Source of the DNA: Chloroflexota bacterium
GTDB lineage: Bacteria; Chloroflexota; Anaerolineae; Anaerolineales; UBA11657
Direction: 5' to 3'
DNA: 34,649 nt
Assembly: GCA_003670425.1 (NCBI GenBank)
Contig: QWRL01000006.1
Coordinates: forward strand, 1 to 34,649
Positions 14,787 through 21,846 of this stretch are shown in pieces (position 1 is the stretch's first letter; each line of letters starts with the position of its first letter). The notes beneath the pieces were generated by a model that was not told the origin of the DNA, did no database searches, and saw only the letters and a list, made by a program, of their open reading frames with translations. The position numbers and the translations under genes were made by a program.

Positions 14787-16703
14787 TTAGGGCAGCTGGC
14801 TCACAACGCAGCGGAAGCCGATGTTGTGGGTGCCAACCTGGTTGTCAACTGCAAAGCCGTGGTACGCGGCGCGCTGCTTGGAGACGCCGTCTGTCCAGCT
14901 GCCATTGCGCAGGCCATACACGCCGCCGCGAAAACTTTCTTCCGGCGGGGGCGTGGCCGTAAGCACCTGATCCAGCTTGAACCAATGGCTGCGGTAAAAA
15001 CTGGACACGCGCTCCGCAACATTGCCGGACATATCAAGCGCACCATACGGGCTGGCGCCCAGCGGATACGTGCCAACTGCTGTGGTGTCGCGGCTTTGCG
15101 AGGCAAAGTTTGCGCGTGTGGAATCCGGCCGGGCAACGCCCCAGGGGTATTTGTTGCCATCCGGCCCGCGCGCTGCTTTCTCCCACTCCATGTCCGTTGG
15201 CAGGCGCCGGCCCGCCCACTCACAATAATTTGCGGACTGTGCCCAATTGAGCCACAGCACCGGATAGGTGGCGTACTTGTCATCGTCATAGTAGTTCGCG
15301 CGGGTGCCGGAGCTGAGCTTGGCCGGCAGGCTGCAGGCGTTTGCAGCCACGCACTGCTTGTACTGGCCCACGGTGACTTCGGTGCGGTCAACCCAAAACT
15401 CGGGCAGGTTGACGTTGTTCAGCGGCTGCTCATCCAACTGCGATGTGCGATCGCCAAAGTCTGAGCCCATGATGAAGTTGCCGGCTGGCACAAACATCAG
15501 TGTGGCGCCATCGCTGGCGGCGATGGCACTAGTGCCTATGGTGGGCGGCAGCGTGGGCGTGACGGTGGGTGTGACTGTGGGGGTGGGTGGCAGCGCGGTG
15601 GCGGTGGGCAGCGCAGTTGCCGTTTGCGTGGCGGTTGCGGTTGCGGTGGCAGCAACCACTGCCACGGCTGCAGCCGGCGTGGCCGTCTGCGCCACAACCA
15701 CCACCACCTGGGTGGACGCGGCCGGCACAAAACTCAGGCTGCCATTTATCTGCTGAAACACAAGCATCGCCACTAGCAATACGCCCAGCACGCCGCCAAT
15801 CACAATCAGTTCGCGCATCAGTGGTTTTACAAAACGCTGCAGCGCGTGCAGCAGTCCGGGCGGCTTCGGTTCCGCCACTTTAGGGGTCTCGTCCGGCATA
15901 GCGGGCATGTCCGGCCTTTCCACGGGCGGCACATCATGTGGCACAACCTTGCCCAGTGCTTTGCGCATTTCACGCACGCTTTCATAGCGGTCTTCCACGC
16001 GGAAGGCCATGGCCTTCTCCACGATGCGCACCAACTCCTTGCCCGGCGGCTGTTCAAAGGTGCGCAGCGCGCGGATGGCAAACCGGTCCGGTATGCCATT
16101 CTGGCTATCGCCCGGAATGGTGCCGGTGAGCATGAAGTACAGCACACTGCCCAGCGCGTACACCTCGCTGGCGGCCGTTACCTGGCCGGTCAGCTGCTCG
16201 GGGGCCACCAGTGTGGCGGGCGTGCCGGGCCGGTGCGTCTTGCCGATGCTGTAATCCACCAGTACCGCCTGGTCATCACTGGTCAGCAGAATGTTGGCTG
16301 CCTTGATGTCGCGATGGAAGAGCGCCATCGGCCGTTCGTGCAGATGATGAACCGCCACCAATATCTGCATAATCCATTCCACGGCGGCGGATTCAGCCAG
16401 TGGGCCCTCGTCTGCCACGCGGTCCGCCACGCTCACCCCGCTCACATACTCCGTGACCAGGTAGCGCACGTCGCCCAAGGCAAAATGGTCGAGCACACCG
16501 GCCAGATTGGGGTGCACCACCTGGCGCAGCGCTGCGGCAATCGTGTCAAATTCCGCGCCATCCACCGCATCGAATTCCTTCACCACGCACACCTGATTGT
16601 TGATGGTGTCGTACGCAGCGTAGACCGTGCCGGCCGGATGCGGCGACAGCAGCGCGTCTATGCGGTAGCGATGATGAACGTGGAGGCCGGGCTGCAGGGG
16701 CAT
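14787..16703 (-). CDS. Transmembrane Ser/Thr protein kinase fused to an extracellular FGE/sulfatase-modifying domain
   Basis: A 638-residue fusion. Residues about 12-255 are a Hanks-type kinase: Lys42 in VCVVKEF, HRDIKAANILL (130-140), and APEQL (167-171). The metal-binding DFG is DYS (150-152), and the glycine loop is poor (LLSPHPAGTV). A Pro-rich juxtamembrane segment is followed by one transmembrane helix at about 299-317. A Thr/Ala/Pro linker (about 340-390, with PTPTVTPTVTPTLPP) then leads to a formylglycine-generating-enzyme-type domain, about 400-636 (MFVPAGNFIMGSDFGD, RRLPTDMEWEKAARG, DMSGNVAERV, RNGSW, GFRCV). The domain probably faces outside, where it may bind a ligand rather than oxidise cysteine; the usual GNVWEW is GNVAER. 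A perfect -10 lies upstream. It probably senses envelope conditions and phosphorylates cytoplasmic targets. Confidence 0.9.
   Translation of the reverse strand: MPLQPGLHVHHRYRIDALLSPHPAGTVYAAYDTINNQVCVVKEFDAVDGAEFDTIAAALRQVVHPNLAGVLDHFALGDVRYLVTEYVSGVSVADRVADEGPLAESAAVEWIMQILVAVHHLHERPMALFHRDIKAANILLTSDDQAVLVDYSIGKTHRPGTPATLVAPEQLTGQVTAASEVYALGSVLYFMLTGTIPGDSQNGIPDRFAIRALRTFEQPPGKELVRIVEKAMAFRVEDRYESVREMRKALGKVVPHDVPPVERPDMPAMPDETPKVAEPKPPGLLHALQRFVKPLMRELIVIGGVLGVLLVAMLVFQQINGSLSFVPAASTQVVVVVAQTATPAAAVAVVAATATATATQTATALPTATALPPTPTVTPTVTPTLPPTIGTSAIAASDGATLMFVPAGNFIMGSDFGDRTSQLDEQPLNNVNLPEFWVDRTEVTVGQYKQCVAANACSLPAKLSSGTRANYYDDDKYATYPVLWLNWAQSANYCEWAGRRLPTDMEWEKAARGPDGNKYPWGVARPDSTRANFASQSRDTTAVGTYPLGASPYGALDMSGNVAERVSSFYRSHWFKLDQVLTATPPPEESFRGGVYGLRNGSWTDGVSKQRAAYHGFAVDNQVGTHNIGFRCVVSQLP
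15536..15670 (-). repeat. Low-complexity Thr/Pro/Ala-coding DNA in the kinase-FGE linker
   Basis: Degenerate short repeats on the coding strand encode alternating Thr, Pro, Val and Ala. The opposite (plus) strand is G-rich, with GGG runs separated by about 9 nt near 15543-15590 and then GGGGG-T-GGG. This is the external stalk between membrane and FGE domain. Confidence 0.6.
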
Positions 16704-16745
16704 GCCGAAATTTTGCGGTGAAAGCCTGAATGGAAACCAGCGTCA

Positions 16746-16751
16746 ATTATA
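16746..16751 (-). promoter_or_regulatory. -10 box of the kinase-FGE gene
   Basis: On the minus strand this is a perfect TATAAT 42 nt before the kinase ATG. No good -35 is present at 16-18 nt. It lies within the 105-nt divergent region shared with the phospholipase-like gene. Confidence 0.45.
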
Positions 16752-16774
16752 GCTTTGTTGGTGCGGGCAGGCGC

Positions 16775-16802
16775 TTGACGCCCGTTACCGCCGCCCTATA
16801 CT
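16775..16802 (+). promoter_or_regulatory. Sigma70-like promoter giving a leaderless transcript
   Basis: -35 TTGACG (16775-16780) and -10 TATACT (16797-16802) are separated by 16 nt. The expected transcription start, about 7 nt after the -10, coincides with the GTG start codon at 16809, so the mRNA should be leaderless. Confidence 0.65.
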
Positions 16803-16808
16803 TTTGCC

Positions 16809-17549
16809 GTGCCCACGCCGTTTTATCACTTGCAGGTGGCCGCTGCGCTGCCTGCTGCACTGCATGCGCCGGGTGCACACGGCGCATTCCTCTTTGGCAA
16901 CACCGCCCCGGATGTGCAAACGCTCTCCGGAGCTGCGCGCAGCGCCACGCACTTCTTTGACATGCCGGTGGCCAGCACGCCGCGCGCTGTGCGCAGCCTG
17001 CTGCACGCGCACCCGCAGCTCGCTGCACCCGGTCTCGCGCCCGCGCAGCGCGCATTCATTGCCGGCTATTTGGCGCACCTGACCCTGGACGAGCTGTGGC
17101 TGCAGGAAATTTTTCAGCCGGTGTTTGGGCCGCAGGCAGACTGGGAGAATTTTAGCGAGCGCCTGTTTTTGCACAACGTGCTGCGCACCTATCTGGACCA
17201 GCGCGACCGGCCGCTGCTGCCCGCCGGCATTGCTGCACTGCTAGCCGCTGCCGAGCCCGCCGGCTGGCTGCCGTTTGCAAGCGACGCACACTTGTGCAGC
17301 TGGCGCAATTTTTTGGTGCAGCAGCTGCAGCCGGGCGCTGCCGCCCAAACCGTCGCGGTTTTTGCAGAGCGCATGGGCCGTACCCCGCAGGAGTTCGAGG
17401 CGCTGCTGCAATCGCCTGCAGCCCTGCACGCGCGCATTTTCAGCCGCATCAGCGTGGCGCAACTGGCCGACTTTCAGCTACGAGGTGCCGCTTTGTGTGA
17501 AAAAGTGGTGCATGGCTTCCTGCAGCCGCCCGCAGCGGAAATGCAGTAG
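16809..17549 (+). CDS. Zinc-dependent phospholipase C-like protein
   Basis: The 246-residue protein resembles the zinc-dependent phospholipase C / S1-P1-like helical family. It opens with PTPFYHLQVA (His7), then GAHGAFLFGNTAPDVQ (Asp35), ATHFFD (His48, Asp51) and FIAGYLAHLTLDELW (His90, Asp94). These His/Asp residues are spaced as in the family's zinc site. The start is a GTG placed exactly at the expected transcription start, with no Shine-Dalgarno, implying a leaderless mRNA. There is no signal peptide, which is odd for a phospholipase, so the substrate is uncertain. It is divergent from the kinase-FGE gene and 78 nt upstream of a lipoprotein gene on the same strand. Confidence 0.7.
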   Translation: MPTPFYHLQVAAALPAALHAPGAHGAFLFGNTAPDVQTLSGAARSATHFFDMPVASTPRAVRSLLHAHPQLAAPGLAPAQRAFIAGYLAHLTLDELWLQEIFQPVFGPQADWENFSERLFLHNVLRTYLDQRDRPLLPAGIAALLAAAEPAGWLPFASDAHLCSWRNFLVQQLQPGAAAQTVAVFAERMGRTPQEFEALLQSPAALHARIFSRISVAQLADFQLRGAALCEKVVHGFLQPPAAEMQ

Positions 17550-17613
17550 CCGAACCCGCGTTATAAATCCGTAAAAGTCTTACAAATCGGCTGGCCGTAA
17601 CAGGCAGGACGGT

Positions 17614-17619
17614 TAGACT
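17614..17619 (+). promoter_or_regulatory. -10-like box before the TolB-like lipoprotein gene
   Basis: TAGACT lies 8 nt before the ATG at 17628, so a transcript from it would have no leader or a 1-2 nt leader. There is no recognisable -35 at 17 nt and no Shine-Dalgarno. Confidence 0.4.
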
Positions 17620-17627
17620 GAGTGTGC

Positions 17628-19052
17628 ATGCGCTCAGAAATCCGGGTAGCCCCGTCTGCTAAACAATGGTTGGCAGCTGCACTGCTGTGTGCGCTGTTGT
17701 CCGGCTGCGATTCGCTGGCAGCCAATTTTGCGCCTTCCCCGGTGCCGGTGATCACGGCCACGCGCAAGCCCACGCGCACGCCAACCGCCACCATCACCAA
17801 CACGCCCACAATCACGGTCACACCCAATGGCACTGCTTCCGCAACGCCGGAACCAAACGCCAGCGCAGCACCCGGCCAGCCACAAACCGGCACCGCTGCT
17901 GCAACCGAAACACCCACACCCGGCGTCACGGTCTCGGCTGTGCCCACCGTCATCGGTGGCGGTGGCCGCATTGTGTTTGTGTCCAACCGCGACAACCCGG
18001 ACGCCGAAGACATCTACATCATGGAAGCCGGCAGCGGCGCAGCCGGCCGATTGACGGACAACCCGGCGCGCGACATTTATCCCAAGTGGGCAGATGGCGG
18101 TCGCAAGCTCCTGTTTGCTTCCAATCGCGATGTGAACTTTGAAATCTACAGCATGCAGAACAACGGGCTGGACCAGATCCGCCTGACCAACAACCCGGCG
18201 CATGACACCTACCCGGCCTGGTCGGATGCGCTGCAGCTGATTGTGTTTGCCTCGGACCGTGACGGCAACTTTGAGATTTACACCATGAAGCTGGATGGCA
18301 GCGACCAGCGCCGCCTCACCAACAGCAGCGCCAGCGACAGTTGGCCGGTGTGGTCGCCCGACGGGCGCACAATTATTTTTCAGTCATTGCGGGACGGCAA
18401 CTGGGAGCTCTACAGCATGGCGATGGATGGCGGCAGCCAGATGCGCCTCACCGTCAACGAGCCGGACGATGCCTTTCCGGCATGGTCCGCTGACGGCAGC
18501 AAGGTGGCCTTCGTTTCGTATCGTGATGGCAGCGCCGAGATCTACCAGATGAGCGCCGCCGGCACAGAGCAGACGCGCATCACCAACAGCTCGGCAGACG
18601 ACAGTTACCCGGCTTGGTCGCCAGATGGTGCCCTGCTGCTGTTTGTTTCAGACCGCGATGGAAACTTTGAGATTTATACTACGCGCCCGGATGGCAGCGC
18701 ACAAACGCGCTTAACCAACAGCCCGGGCTTCGACTCTTACCCGGCGTGGGAGCCGCAGAAATCAGCTGCCAGCGCGCCAGCGGCCGGGTTGCCAACCGCA
18801 GCGGTGGCCGCAGCCACTGCAACAACGGCAGCCCCCACCGCACTGCCGGCATCTGTCACACCGACGCTCACTTCTACGCCAGCTTCCCCTACAGCTGTGT
18901 CCGCTGCCACCAGCACATCGCCCGCACCCGCGCCGGCTGCTGCCACGCTCGCACGCACTTCTACGCCCGCTTCCATCACAGCCGTGCCGTCCGCCACAAA
19001 AACTGCGCTGCCGGCTCCCATTTCCAGCCCCACGCCAACGCCCAAAGGCTAA
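17628..19052 (+). CDS. TolB-type six-bladed beta-propeller lipoprotein
   Basis: Predicted surface lipoprotein of 474 residues. A signal peptide ends in the lipobox ALLSGC (Cys27). A Thr/Pro/Ala linker follows (about 40-110), then six repeats of about 42 residues of the WD40-like/TolB kind. Each repeat contains blocks such as VFVSNRDG-FEIY-M-DGS-RLTN and YPAWSPDG (about 113-373). The protein ends in a second Thr/Pro/Ser tail of about 100 residues. The propeller probably binds protein or peptidoglycan partners; no catalytic residues are visible. I prefer ATG 17628 to the in-frame GTG at 17622, because the -10-like TAGACT ends at 17619. The 3' end overlaps the convergent xylB stop by 4 nt. Confidence 0.88.
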   Translation: MRSEIRVAPSAKQWLAAALLCALLSGCDSLAANFAPSPVPVITATRKPTRTPTATITNTPTITVTPNGTASATPEPNASAAPGQPQTGTAAATETPTPGVTVSAVPTVIGGGGRIVFVSNRDNPDAEDIYIMEAGSGAAGRLTDNPARDIYPKWADGGRKLLFASNRDVNFEIYSMQNNGLDQIRLTNNPAHDTYPAWSDALQLIVFASDRDGNFEIYTMKLDGSDQRRLTNSSASDSWPVWSPDGRTIIFQSLRDGNWELYSMAMDGGSQMRLTVNEPDDAFPAWSADGSKVAFVSYRDGSAEIYQMSAAGTEQTRITNSSADDSYPAWSPDGALLLFVSDRDGNFEIYTTRPDGSAQTRLTNSPGFDSYPAWEPQKSAASAPAAGLPTAAVAAATATTAAPTALPASVTPTLTSTPASPTAVSAATSTSPAPAPAAATLARTSTPASITAVPSATKTALPAPISSPTPTPKG

Positions 19053-20587
19053 GCCGGGTCTGCGCGTGCCAGTGCGGCCAGCGCTGCAAACTCTGCAGCC
19101 AGCGCGGGGTACAGCGCCTGATAGCGCGGGTAGTAGCGTGCGTATGCTGCAGCACCAGCACCCGGTGTCACCTGTTCCGTAACCTTTATGGTGGCTTGCG
19201 CCGCCTGCGCCACATCCGCAAATATTCCGGCGCCCACGCCGGCCAGCAGCGCCGCGCCAAAAGCCGCGCCCTCGGCCACATTTATTGTCGCAATCTCAGT
19301 GCCAAAAATGTCCGCCAGCATCTGGCGCCAGAGCGCACTGCGCGCACCGCCGCCGGAAGCACGCACCTGCGCCGGCTCAATCTGCAGTGCGCGCAGCAGC
19401 TGCAGGGAATCGCACAGGCCGTAGCTCACGCCCTCCAGCACGGCGCGCGTCAGGTGCGCCTTGCCGTGGCGCACGGTGATGCCCACAAATGCACCGCGTG
19501 CATCGGGGTCGGGATGCGGCGTGCGTTCGCCCGTGAGGTATGGCAAAAACAGCAGCCCCTCGCAGCCTGGCGCCACGCCCGCTGCACTTTCGGTGAGCAG
19601 CTCGTACACGTCCCGCCCGGCAGCCGCAGCCGCTTGCTGCTCGGGCTGCCCCAGCGTGTCCCGGTACCAGCGCAGGCTGCCCGCAGCAGACAGCATCACG
19701 CCCATCAAATGCCACATGCCGGGCACCGCATGACAGAACGCATGCAGCCGGCCCTGCGGCTCCACGCGGTATGTGCTGCTCGCAGCAAACACCACACCCG
19801 ATGTCCCCAATGTGGCAGACACCAGCCCTTCGCTGACAATGCCGGCACCCACGCCCTGCGCCGCCTGGTCGCCGGCGCCGCCGACTACCGGAGTGCCAGC
19901 CAGCAAGCCGGTGAGTTGCGCCGCAGCAGCACTGATGCGCGCAGTCACCACCGGCGACTCGCTCACCTCCGGCAGCCACGCGCGCGGGATCTGCAGCGCC
20001 TGCAACATCTCGGCTGACCACGCGCGCCGCCCCACATCAAAAAGCGAAGTCCCGGAAGCGTCCGAAACCTCGCCAAAATACTCGCCGGTTAATTTGTAGC
20101 GCAGGTAGTCTTTGGGCAGCAGCACCTTGCCGATGCGGGCGTAATTGTGCGCCTCGTGCTCCCGCACCCAGAGCAGCTTGGGCGCAGTGAAGCCGGTGAG
20201 TGCCGGGTTGCCCGTCAGCTGCAGCACGCGCGCCGCACCCACCGCTTGCGTGATGGCCGCGCACTGCACTGCTGTGCGCTGGTCGTTCCACAATATGCAC
20301 GGGCGGATGACTGCACCGTGCGCGTCCAGCAGCGTGAGGCCGTGCATCTGGCCGGTGAGGCCCACTGCGGCAATATCCGCGGCGTTCACTTGCGCCTGCT
20401 GCAGCACGGCCCGCACGGTGCTGATGGTTGCCTGCCACCACAGTTCCGGGTCCTGCTCGGTCCACTGCGGGCGGGGCGTATCGTAGCCGTACTCGCTGCT
20501 GCTCACTGCCAGCACGCGGCCGTGCTCGTCCACCAGCAGCGCCTTGGTGGCGGTGGTGGATGTGTCGATTCCGAGCAGGCATGCCAT
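19049..20587 (-). CDS. xylB: Xylulokinase (FGGY-family carbohydrate kinase)
   Basis: It phosphorylates D-xylulose to xylulose-5-phosphate for the pentose phosphate pathway. The 512-residue protein opens MACLLGIDTSTTATKALLVD, the phosphate-binding loop. It contains GLTGQMHGLTLLD, the xylulokinase-type substrate motif, then ILWNDQRT, LLPKDYLRYKLTGE, GGAGDQAAQGVGAG with the catalytic Asp, LGTSGVVF, LPYLTGERTPHPDPDARG and ASGGGARSALWRQM. Length is as expected. The start chosen is ATG 20587, just 4 nt beyond the DUF4380 gene's stop codon, so translation is probably coupled; the longer frame would run into that gene. No xylA is nearby, so the exact ketose is inferred from the MHG motif. Confidence 0.92.
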   Translation of the reverse strand: MACLLGIDTSTTATKALLVDEHGRVLAVSSSEYGYDTPRPQWTEQDPELWWQATISTVRAVLQQAQVNAADIAAVGLTGQMHGLTLLDAHGAVIRPCILWNDQRTAVQCAAITQAVGAARVLQLTGNPALTGFTAPKLLWVREHEAHNYARIGKVLLPKDYLRYKLTGEYFGEVSDASGTSLFDVGRRAWSAEMLQALQIPRAWLPEVSESPVVTARISAAAAQLTGLLAGTPVVGGAGDQAAQGVGAGIVSEGLVSATLGTSGVVFAASSTYRVEPQGRLHAFCHAVPGMWHLMGVMLSAAGSLRWYRDTLGQPEQQAAAAAGRDVYELLTESAAGVAPGCEGLLFLPYLTGERTPHPDPDARGAFVGITVRHGKAHLTRAVLEGVSYGLCDSLQLLRALQIEPAQVRASGGGARSALWRQMLADIFGTEIATINVAEGAAFGAALLAGVGAGIFADVAQAAQATIKVTEQVTPGAGAAAYARYYPRYQALYPALAAEFAALAALARADPA

Positions 20588-20591
20588 GGCG

Positions 20592-21512
20592 TTACACAGG
20601 CTGCGGCGCGGGCAGGTGCGGCAGCACATGTGCTGTTACATCGGCCTCGCGCCCCACCGGCGGCACATCACGCACCAGATGCCAGTGCTCCACATGCTCC
20701 ACGCTTGCACCGGGCTGCAGCGTTGTCAGCGGCCCCAGGCTCTCCAGCTCCAGTATTTGCGCATCAGTGTAAGTTTCAAATGAGCAGCCGCGGTCCGGAT
20801 ATTCGGCACCCGGCCGGAAGGTGAAACTCTTAATGAACAGCTGCCCGGCGCGCCAGTAGGCTGCCCAGCCCGCGGGCACTGGGCCACCTGCTTTTTGGGG
20901 AGTTTGGGCCGCGGGATCCTGGCGCAGCAGTACATACTGGCGGCCCCACGTCCAGCGCGCATCGCTCATGTCTGTGTAGGACCACAAACTCAGGCTGCCA
21001 TTGGGCAGCAGTTCAGTGCTGTGGCTGCCGCGCGGCGCCAGTGGAAACACCGCCACACCGCCAGCTGCCATAACAGTGATGGCCCACGGCGCCAAAGTCA
21101 CGGGCCATAAATTTTGGTTGGTCAGGCGGTGGTGCAGCGTAGCCTGCGCCGCATGCGGGTCCAGCGTTAGCTGCAGCTCTTTTTGTATGCCGGTTGTTGG
21201 TTCGGCGGGCTGTGTCAGGCGGATGCCGTCATCCAGCACCTGCACCGGCACGGGCGTGTTGTCCGGGTGGTATGTGCGCGGCTGCGACTCGGGTGCATGC
21301 CACAAGCGATGTCCGCCATAGTTGCGCCACTGTGTTCCACCGGTCTTGCCCAGCGTGTCGGGCAGCTCACACAACACATTCTCACCGCCCACAAATGCAA
21401 AGCGCATAACGCGCGGCCCCACATCGCTGGTGGCTATCAGCTCCACAGTGCTGTTGCGCAGCCGCCAGCATGCCGGCCAGCCGCTGTAGGAAATTTTTTC
21501 GATGCTTGTCAT
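20592..21512 (-). CDS. DUF4380-type mutarotase-like protein
   Basis: The 306-residue protein resembles DUF4380, whose members have a galactose-mutarotase-like beta-sandwich fold. Visible blocks are VGPRVMRFAFVGGENVLCEL near the N-terminus, GGTQWRNYGGHRLWHAPE (with candidate active-site His), PWAITVMAAGG, and near the C-terminus YPDRGCSFETYTDAQILELE followed by SLGPL. It has no signal peptide. It is immediately upstream of xylB (4-nt gap), which suggests it prepares or interconverts the sugar later phosphorylated, for example as an aldose anomerase. That role is inference. No Shine-Dalgarno is obvious; TATTAT at 21589-21584 on the minus strand is a possible -10. Confidence 0.75.
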   Translation of the reverse strand: MTSIEKISYSGWPACWRLRNSTVELIATSDVGPRVMRFAFVGGENVLCELPDTLGKTGGTQWRNYGGHRLWHAPESQPRTYHPDNTPVPVQVLDDGIRLTQPAEPTTGIQKELQLTLDPHAAQATLHHRLTNQNLWPVTLAPWAITVMAAGGVAVFPLAPRGSHSTELLPNGSLSLWSYTDMSDARWTWGRQYVLLRQDPAAQTPQKAGGPVPAGWAAYWRAGQLFIKSFTFRPGAEYPDRGCSFETYTDAQILELESLGPLTTLQPGASVEHVEHWHLVRDVPPVGREADVTAHVLPHLPAPQPV

Positions 21513-21617
21513 GTGCTGCGCTGAGCGCGCGCTGCCTCCACTTGCGCAAACTTAATTTGGGCGATCGCTGCCAGGGTGCGCGCATAATACCATGCGCACG
21601 GGTTGCGGCCGCACACT

Positions 21618-21649
21618 CGCGCAGCGGCAGCGGGTCTGCCCGCTGCGCG
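21618..21649. repeat. Ten-bp perfect hairpin in the divergent region
   Basis: Arms CGCGCAGCGG (21618-21627) and CCGCTGCGCG (21640-21649) enclose 12 nt that can themselves pair CAG/CTG. It sits between the two divergent genes, upstream of the AT-rich element. Confidence 0.55.
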
Positions 21650-21678
21650 TGACCCAACCTTAAAGTTTTAAAATTCTG

Positions 21679-21707
21679 TTGACTTTCCAAAACTTTTCGG
21701 GTATTCT
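21679..21707 (+). promoter_or_regulatory. Sigma70-like promoter of the ATP-grasp-SET gene
   Basis: -35 TTGACT (21679-21684) and -10 TATTCT (21702-21707) have the ideal 17-nt spacing, preceded by an AT-rich UP-like stretch. Transcription should start near 21714. The segment GTTGACTTT covering the -35 (21678-21686) recurs as a perfect inverted copy AAAGTCAAC at 21783-21791 in the leader. Confidence 0.65.
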
Positions 21708-21846
21708 CCGCATACGCTGCTTAATCGGTCTGTGTGATTCACCACCAGCGCGTCCGCTCTTCTTTCTGTTTGTCCCCAGGTCAAAGTCAACTTCGCATCG
21801 GTGGTGCCGGCTAACCGGCTGCCCCAAGGAACAATTTCCGGTATCT

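Larger units (their letters stand above)
21513..21846. other. Divergent regulatory region and leader before the ATP-grasp-SET gene
   Basis: A 334-nt gene-free stretch. From left to right: a possible minus-strand -10 (21589-21584), a strong hairpin (21618-21649) inside outer arms GGTTG/CAACC (21601-21605 and 21655-21659), an AT-rich UP-like stretch (21661-21676), a good plus promoter (21679-21707), and a leader of about 130 nt. The leader has a 7-nt complementary pair CACCACC/GGTGGTG (21740-21746, 21800-21806) and a small hairpin GCCGG-CTAA-CCGGC near 21806-21819. AAGGA at 21826-21830 is 16 nt from the ATG, farther than usual. Confidence 0.6.

Noticed and set aside
18000..18760. Tandem DNA repeats in the lipoprotein gene as a mobile or CRISPR-like array
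   Set aside because: The 120-130-nt periodicity is explained by the coding sequence of the six beta-propeller blades.
18746..20017. 423-codon plus-strand open frame over the lipoprotein tail and xylB
   Set aside because: Rich in Cys, His and Arg and without motifs; both underlying genes are well supported.
21762..21791. Minus-strand promoter using the inverted TTGACT copy
   Set aside because: No -10-like hexamer at 16-18 nt; the sequence there reads AGAAAG.
21679..21846. 56-residue N-terminal extension of the ATP-grasp-SET protein
   Set aside because: It would begin at the -35 box of the promoter that should drive the gene, and its sequence is unlike ligases.
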